Source: Siphonodentalium dalli
Lineage: Eukaryota > Mollusca > Scaphopoda > Gadilida > Siphonodentaliidae
Length of the DNA: 64,000 bases
NCBI GenBank assembly: GCA_032622095.1
Contig: CP136063.1
Coordinates: 179,533,956 to 179,597,955 of the forward strand
Direction: 5' to 3'
In this document: piece by piece, positions 53,201 to 62,200 of the stretch
How the letters are laid out: each line of letters starts with the position of its first letter
Position numbering within the stretch: the stretch's first letter is position 1
The notes under the pieces: generated by a model
What the model was told of the DNA's origin: nothing
The model's input: only the letters and a program-made list of their open reading frames with translations
The model's database searches: none
Program-made: the position numbers and the translations under genes

Positions 53201-56200
53201 TGCTTCAATTTGTCACTGTGGGGTTATGTCAGAAACCGAGGTGCAACTTCTAATTATTCTTGTTATTATCGGCCTGCCCTGACCCTATTGTTTTCATTTC
53301 AGCTGAGATTTCAAATACACCTACTATAAAGGGAATAACAGGAAGTTTCTTGTATAATGCCAACAAAAAATATTCACTAGAAATGATACTGAACAGCAAT
53401 GTCAACGACAAGAAGAAGTCATACTCCTACACACCAAAATTCAGTATCAGCGTTCCTGATAATAACAAGAAGGGACAACGCTACATCATCGACTTCAATG
53501 GTCGATTCAAATATGGTGTAACTGGACCAATTGGCTTCTCATTCAATCTGGATAAGGTTGTCAGCAGGAAGATTTCTGTACAAGGTAATGTCACTTTTCA
53601 GCTGCTGCTTATAAACCCCGTTTAACCCGTTCATGACTGGATCTTCCTGAAATTTTGCGAAAACCCTGTGCCAATACATTCTCTTATAAATGAGAATATA
53701 TAAGAGAATTAAATATGATCCAGTGCATTTTCTTACATATGCGAGGATCCCTATGCGAGACTCACATATATAATAAGAGAATGCACTGCCACAGCATGTC
53801 TAATGCTGCACCAGCACAGCTCCCATCATGAAAGGGTTAATTATCAGCAATTAATTTCAATTCCACACACGTATTTGTGAAACAACTTTTAACAATTATG
53901 GAAAGTTTTCAATCACAGCATTGTAGTGTTTTTCATTAAGAGCCTTGTGAAAATAATCTGAACAGCATTCAAAACATTGAAATTTTTTAAAGGTACTCAA
54001 TCCGATCAGACGCTCCTAAATTACTATTTCTTTGGCTTCGGGGGTAAAAAATATTTGATTCGAGTCGAAGAACTTTACCCATCAACGCTCCGAGTGATCA
54101 GATATCGATTTTTGAAGTTTATTATTTCTTTTGTTTGTGGCCCAATAACATGCCCTCAAAAGGGTGGTCTCGGTCAAAATTGCGGATTAAGATGGATAAC
54201 TCTAAAATCAAGTGGTTATTATTACCACTTGATTCTAGAGTTATCTTCATCCGCAATTTGTCCGTTTGACCTCGTGTTTCTGTGCCAATTATTAGTACAC
54301 ATCTCGAGAAATAACAAACTTCAAAAATCAATATCTGATTACTCTGAGCTTTGATGGGTGGGTTCCTCAACTCAAATCAAAGAAATAGTAATTTAGGAGC
54401 GTCTGATCGGATTGAGTACCTTTAATTGATACAACTGGATTGAAACCAGTGTTCACTTTGCCAGTGGCCATTTTGGCTAATTTTAAATGGTCAAAGAAAA
54501 TTTAATTTGGTCAAAATACAGTAATGCCCTAAGTAATCGACCCCTTAACCACAGCAGAATTATGGGTAACTTTTCAGGATTTAGTCGGAAATATGGCTTG
54601 TTGCCATTCATCGGAAAGCTCTCACTAAATCCTGAAAAGTTACCCATAATTCTGCTGTGGTTAAGGGGTCGATTACTTAGGGCATTACTGTAGTTTCAAG
54701 CCAGATAGCCAGCAATCACCTCTCTGAATATCACCAGATCTCACTGAACCTATTTCATTGGTAACCCTTTCATGACGGGAGCTGCACTGGTGCAGCATTA
54801 AAGATCCTGTGGCAGTGCATTATGTTATCATATAGGAGTCTCGCATAGGGATCCTCGCATATGTAAGAGAATGCACTGGATCACACGTTCAATGTAAATA
54901 ATGTTAGGCCAATGTATTCTCTTATATATGAAAATACATTGGCACAAGATTTTTTTGCAAAATTTCAAGAAGATCCAGTCATGGAAGGGTTAATAGCTAA
55001 GCAGTAGTTGTTCGCCTGTGTAAGTTTGCATAACAATGTACATGTATCAGAAGTCAGACATGCTTATTCTGATCAAAACGATGATTAACTGGTATTAATG
55101 GGTCCTTTCTTAAGACTTTCTTTACTCTAAACTCATTGACAGGTAGTACCCTTTGGAAATGTTCCGATAATAAGTTCAACAAAATGACCTATGTTTGTTT
55201 TTTTAGCTTATTATCGGAACATATCCCACTGATAAATAGAACTCCTTCTCTACTTGTATTATCTGTTGTCTGCTTATTTTTCCTGAAAATGCCTCAAGAT
55301 GAATAATAGACCATTCCAATGTATACTTTTATATAACTGGGTGGGAGAATCCATTTAGTATAGAAAGGGGTCAATTGATGAAACATTGCTGTTTACTGGT
55401 TCCAAAAATCGCGAAGGAAATTCAGAAATGGCCAAAGCATTGATGAAAAGAAGCTTATACCCTGATGAAACCTCAAGATGATTAATTTTCTTTTCAGGTT
55501 CACTAAACAGAATATCAAAGGCAAAAGGCAGGACTATATATCGCCCACTTCTGAAAATCCAAGTTCCAGGTGCCAAGATTGTGACAAATGGACAGGTTGA
55601 TAACAGAAATTTCAAGACAATCATTTACAGGATGACATCATACTATAGTATCAAGGGCCTTAAAAAGAACAAGATCAGGCTGGACGGAAGATTTGTTAAC
55701 AAAAATACATACAACAAAGACGGTCAACTTAAGAACCTCGACGGACTATTCAAAACGTGAGCTTGATTATTAATTTTATTGCATACTAGCTTATTAATAG
55801 GGTTTCTGCTAGTATGGGTGGCTGGAAACTGGCCTTATCTCTAATCCCCAAACAAGACTTTAATTAGTAAAAATTTAATAGCCTGGTTTACAAACTTTTT
55901 TTATGATTGGTTTAACCCTTTCAGTGCCAGGGGCGATCTCATCGGCCCTAATTTACGGTCTGTAAAATCGGCCCTAAAAAATTAAATATTTTGGGTTGAA
56001 TTTTGTTTGGGTATGCTTAAGCATGCTATAGGGAATTTAAAAACAAACTGGATAAAACCTTAGGGGCATGTTATAACTCAAAACTATCACCAAGTATTCA
56101 TAGTAATAATTTTGATGCCCATGAAAAATGTAAGATTCCCTGGCACTAAACCTACAAAATAAGTCTGTTAAAGAATATAAGAAATAATTATTAAAATTGT

Positions 56201-59200
56201 AAAAAATAATAACAAATGATGAAAAATTGTTAGGCCAATGCATTCTCTTATATATGCGAGGCGACCTATGGTCAACTCGCATATATAAGAGAACAGCCCT
56301 GGGAATTAGCCTAGGCAATAGGCAATGCCTAGGTAAAAGCAGAGGCAAAATCAGTTTGCCTAGGCAATTATATTGCCTAGGTAAAACAAGTTCATTGGGT
56401 TTCTAAAATTGATTTGTGCCTATCAGAAATAGAACCTCTTTAGCCCAAAATGACTTCCTTAAATCACTCTTTACATATATTGTCCTAAAATTGTTTCCAT
56501 GGCACTGGGTCATTAACTAGCTACCCATAAGGGCACTAGTTTTGGAGATGATTTGTGGAATGTATATATATGATGAGTAGTGGCCTGGAAATGTTCTCCA
56601 AAATAACTAAGCATTTCAGGTTATTATTGAATCATATTGATTTGAGATGGCAATATTGTTGCAAAATTGCCTAGGTAAAATCTGTTTTTGCCTAGGCCGA
56701 TTTCTTTCACCTAGGCAAAAATATTGCCTAGGCAAATTTTCCTTAATTCCCAGGGCTGAGAGAATGCATTGGCACAGGGTATATGGGTTTATTCAAAAAA
56801 CATCGGACTTGGCACTGAAAGGGTTAAGTTCACGCTGATTAAAATATGAAGCATGCGGTCTCAGTGGTGAAGAAATTATTTGATGGCAGTCTCCTTTTTG
56901 CTATCACTATACAGTTTTGTGGGAAGAAATACTGCAATTTAATTTATGTAATTTGAGTGAAAACTTATTGTGTTAAAAGATGAGAGCTTTCCGATGAATG
57001 GCAACAAGCCATATTTCCAACTAAATCCTGAAAAATTACCTGTAATTCTGCTGTGGTTAAGGAGTCGATTATTTAGGGCATTACTGTATACCAGTGCTGC
57101 AATTTTTAAGAAAGGCTTTTTCTGATTGGTGTACAATGGAATATATGGTAGGTTAATCCCAATTATAGTCATAAATAGTTTTATATGATATTCTGGCCTT
57201 CTTGATGGTCAATAATTATTACTAATTTTGTTTTGTTTTGCTATAGTGCATACTCGGAGGAAATAAAATCAAGTCTGAGTTTAGTGTGCCTGTCATTTGC
57301 AGAATGAGGTCCCTAGAGGGTGAATTTAGTTACGCTATCCCGCATAACAGGCTAGCATGACTAAATTCATCGTCTGGGACCTAATTCTGCTTAGGCCTCA
57401 TCTTCTCTGGAATTTTTTCTTTATTTTATCAAATTTATATAGAAACTTCTTCACATAGATTCTATTTCTTCTTTAATTTAGTTTCTCTATATCCCCAAAT
57501 TGGCAGACGACACATTACATAATCAAGGTTCTCAATGGGTGTACATCGCAATATTCACTATCTGGGAACTTCAATCTGAGTCTATGTCTCCTAATGAGGT
57601 CACAAGAGGGTGAATTTGGTGATGCTAGTCCACTATGCAGGATAGCGTCTCTAAATTCACCCTCTGGAGACCTCATTCTGCAAATGACAGACACACTTAA
57701 CTCAGGCCTGAATAAAATAAGCGCTGATTTCAAATTATTTTGTTTTCTACTTTGGTGATTTTTTGGCAGCAAAATAAAAAAAACTATGGCACAGTTAAGA
57801 AAGGATTTAAATTAATGTTTTTTCTCTATTTTCAGGAATCTTGCAATAACAACACTCCCAAATTACAACACTGGTCTTGTTGTTAGACTGACTCACAACA
57901 GTAAATATTCAGAAGCCTTGTCGACTATCAAATATGGATACAAACCAGCAAGAACAATTAAGATGGACATCAAATCTAAGCATACTTCAACAAAAGCAGG
58001 AAAGACGTTCAATGTTGAGGCTAACCTCGCATACCCCAGCCAGGTAGGCACAAATAAATGGCACAAATCAATTGTCCTCTTCATTGGGAGTAATGTTCCA
58101 AAAATAGTAACATTTGTGTCGCAAATTATTAGAAAAAAAATGAAAGAAAATTATTTCCTGGTGACATAAGCTCCTGTTGATTTAGTTACAAAGCTGAAAA
58201 ATGTTGAATTTTTTTACAATACTACAGTAATGCCCTAAATAATCAACTCCTTAACCACAGCAGAATTATGGCTTGTTGCCATTAATCGGAAAGCTCTCCC
58301 CGAGAGCTTTCCGATGAATGGCAACAAGCCATATTTCCGACTAAATCCTGAAAAGTTACCCATAATTCTGCTGTGGTTGAGGAGTCGATTACTTAGAGCA
58401 TTACTGTATAACAGTGTTTTTCATTTTGTTTGATACTCATCATTTTTTTCACAATTGAAGATGGATCTTGGGGGTATTATAGCATATAAGTAGGCACTGT
58501 AAAACTAATTAAACTATATAAGCAGACACCTTGTCTCCTAGCAACCGATTACTTAGAGCATTACTGTAGTAATTATGCAATAATGTTTACTTCTGACTTC
58601 GGTTGCCATTCATCGGAGAGTTCTCACTATCAGAAAGCTCTCAGTGAGAGCTTTCCGATAAATGGCAACAAGCCATATTTCTGACTAAATCCTGAAAATT
58701 TACCAATAATTCTGCTGTGGTTAAGGAGTCAATTATTTAGGGCATAACTGTAGTTGAATGTTACATTCTTCAAACTGCTGTATTGGCCGAATAAATAGTT
58801 ATGAGTTTAGCCCTTTCTTTACTAAATACTCATTGATGAGTAGTTCCCTTAGGAACTGTTCAGATAATAAGTTCAACGAACATCCTATGATCATTTGTTG
58901 AACTTATTATTTAAAAATTTCCATCCAATGTACAATTATTTGTGGTTATTATGTAATCCATTTTGTTGCATTTATATTTTTATATTTCACTGCCAATAAA
59001 AAATCAAATATAAAAGAAATTCCCACCAATGATTACATATATCCTTCTGGATTTGTATTCTTTTTTGCATGCATGTTTATTAATTTTGTATAAAATTGCA
59101 ACCCTACACGATGATTATTTTTGTCTGCACGTTTATATTTTTCGCTACCTCCCAAGAAAACTGCAGTAATGCCCTAAATTATCGACTCCTTAACCACAGC

Positions 59201-62200
59201 AGAATTATGGGTAATTTTTCCCGATTTAGTCGGAAATATGGCTTGTTGCCATTCATCGGAAAGCTCTTAGATGTGTACTTTAACCCTTTCATGACTTTGA
59301 AATTTCACATTTGCCAAGTGACCTTTTGCAAAAACCCTATGCCAATGCATTCTCTTATATATGTGAGTCTCCCATAGGGAGCCTCACATATCTAAGAGAA
59401 TGCAGACTGGCTTACAAGGTCAAGGTAAATATTGTTAGGCCAATGCATTCTCTTATATATGCGAGGCTCCCAATGGGACTGAATCCTTAACATTAAGTAA
59501 CTTGGCAAATGTGAAATTTCAAAGTACCTGAAGTCTGCTGTTACTGACAACTCACCTAAATACAAATGTGTAGCAGAAGCAAATGTAATTAATTATATAT
59601 AAATATTTATAAAATGTCTTCAGCAATCTTTTAATCCATGTATAACATTAAACACTCTCAATTACTGTCAAATTGTATTTACAAGCAATTGTTTATTTTG
59701 GTCAGCATATTTATTAAAATGATCAGGATTACCACCCTGCAGATTTATTTTGGACAGCACATATATTTGGAATACAAGGGTATTATATGTTTGTTTGTCT
59801 GTCTGTCACCTGCTTATATTTCTTGAACATCCCTCCACATGAATAATAAACTATTCCAATGTATACTTTCATAAATGTCTCCCACTCATTTATGAAAGTA
59901 TACATTGGAATGGGAGAATCCATTTAGTGAAGAAAGGGTGAAAGTAGTGAATTGTTGAAGAACATATTATATCTTTGTACAGACTACTTTTTATAATTCC
60001 AATTTCATTCCTCTATTTCAGGACATTGATGTGCAAGCTAAGATTTCTCACAAATCTGACTCCAACAGTATGAACGACGCTCTTATGGTTCGTAACTCTA
60101 ACAAGAAAATCATTTCCGGAAGCCTGGACCATACCAAGAAGAAGAATTCATGGCTCAGTGACTTTGATTTCTCATACGCAGATAATAATGTTAATGTGAA
60201 AAATAACCTCACCATCAATGACAATCTCTACAGAAATGAGTTGGGGCTGCGTCTGCCGTCATTTGGAAGATCTAAGTTTGAAGGTCAAGTTACCCTTCCA
60301 ACAAAGAAGAACAATCAGTTTGGATTGGCAGGAGATGTCGTTCTTTCCAAGTATACTCCTGTCCATTTCCAAGGTTCAGTCACACCCGATATGAAAGATT
60401 TCAATTTAGTTTCGATGATCAGGCACGGGAAGCAACAGTATGCAGTCAAGGCTTCTGGGAAGGTCGTATTACCAAAGGTCATCCAAGGTGATGTTCAGTT
60501 GATGCTGCCATCTCGACAACTCACAGCTAATGCAAACATGTATAAGAAGGGAATGAAGTATTCAGGGAATGCAGAACTTCTATGGGACGCTGCATCGGAT
60601 AAGAGTAGAAGAGTGGGCATGAGCTTTAACCACGAGAATAACGGAATCCAGAAAATTGACACATCAGGAACCATTGAATATCCAGGCCAAACTATCAAGC
60701 TTCAACACAAGAATAATGGTAACCTCAGTCCAAAATTCATCACGCACAGCGTGTTAGAATGGAGTCCCTCAAAGAAAATAGTTGCAGACATAAATTTGTT
60801 CCATAAGAATTCTAAAGGTGTCAGAGTCATTGAAACTGTTGTTGATATAAAGAGTCCCTTCAGGAACCTCCACGGAAAATATAACACAACAAATTCGGAC
60901 TCTGCCTATACAGATTATGTCGAGCTTACATGGGATAAAGATAGTACTATTTTCAGTAGAATGTCCATCAACAAGCCACTAACTCTGAAGAAATCTGTAG
61001 GGAAGTGGTCAGCAGTGACGCCATTTGAAGGGTTCAAGAAGCTTTCGGCAGATTTTAACCATAGAATGTCAAATGACTTGAGATCGACAGTTTCTGGTGT
61101 TATTGGGAAACATAACATCAAGGTTTCAACAAATGGCATTCTTGATAACACTAGAGGTCGAGATTACAAAGGAAAAGTTGATATCAGATCATCGTTCAAG
61201 CCCATGAAGATTTTGATTATCAGTGCCCAACACAAGGATGATGGGAAGGCTTTTAAAAATAACATGGATCTCAAGTGGAATGCACAGAGGTACGAATACG
61301 ACCTGGATATGAAGCACAAATTGAACGGCTGGAACTTGTTTAATAAGGGCAACCTGCAGCTTGGAATTCTGGGAAAAAATTATCAAGCCATCTGGCAGCA
61401 TAATAACAAAAATGGACAAGTGCACTCAACATTCTCCTATGGTCGAAAGAAGACACCCTGGGTCGATATGTCACTGCATGGCACTCACGAGCTGACTGAT
61501 GTCCGAAAGATCAATGGCCGGATGACACTAAAGACGCCTCACGAGCAATATTCCGACCTCGGCTTCGAAGTTGATCATGTAATGGGAGAGAGCAAAATTA
61601 ACTCACTATTGAATGTCAAAAATAAGGGCAAGAAGATCTTCTTCATCGATGGTCAAGCTAGCCAATCACAGAAAGGTCACAGTGCGATTTTCAACTTCTA
61701 TACTACATTAACACCAAACAAAACTAACTGGAACTTCAACATGATGTCTCGCCTTGATACAACACCAAAAACTGGACAAATTGAATTACAATGGGCTCCT
61801 GGGTCAAGCTTGGGTTTGACAGGAACATATGCGAAGCTCGGAGATTATGCTTTTGATGGAGGCCTGGGTCTGACAACACCATTTGACGCAATTAAATCTG
61901 TTGGTTTGCAGCTGAAGAATAACAAAGATGGTGATGAATGGCAGACATCAGGTGGGTTCCAGAGAGAGGCTGCTAATTCACATCCAGAGAATGCTCAGTT
62001 TGATATGAGATACAACACTATCCGACCAATGGCAAGCTTCCTGTTCAACTCACCATACAAACAACTCAAATTGTTGTCTGCTGCATACAGTAGTCAAGGA
62101 AACTTGAAAACGATGAAGAATAACGGATGGCTTGAAATACAGCCATATATGGGCAGAGTCGAGTTGGGAACTGACTGGGATGTGACCGATGGTATTAGAG

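Larger units (their letters stand above)
58807..59940. mobile_element. Family G element carrying further nested elements
   Basis: TTAGCCCTTTCTTTACTAAA at left and TTTAGTGAAGAAAGGGTGAA at right look like inverse ends with mutated TTAA. Inside, TTGTCTGTCTGTCACCTGCT and an inverted pair (TGTATACTTTCATAAATG / CATTTATGAAAGTATACA). Nested: MITE 59,162-59,270 and TTAA element 59,280-59,480. The pairing of the outer ends is an inference. Confidence 0.5.
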
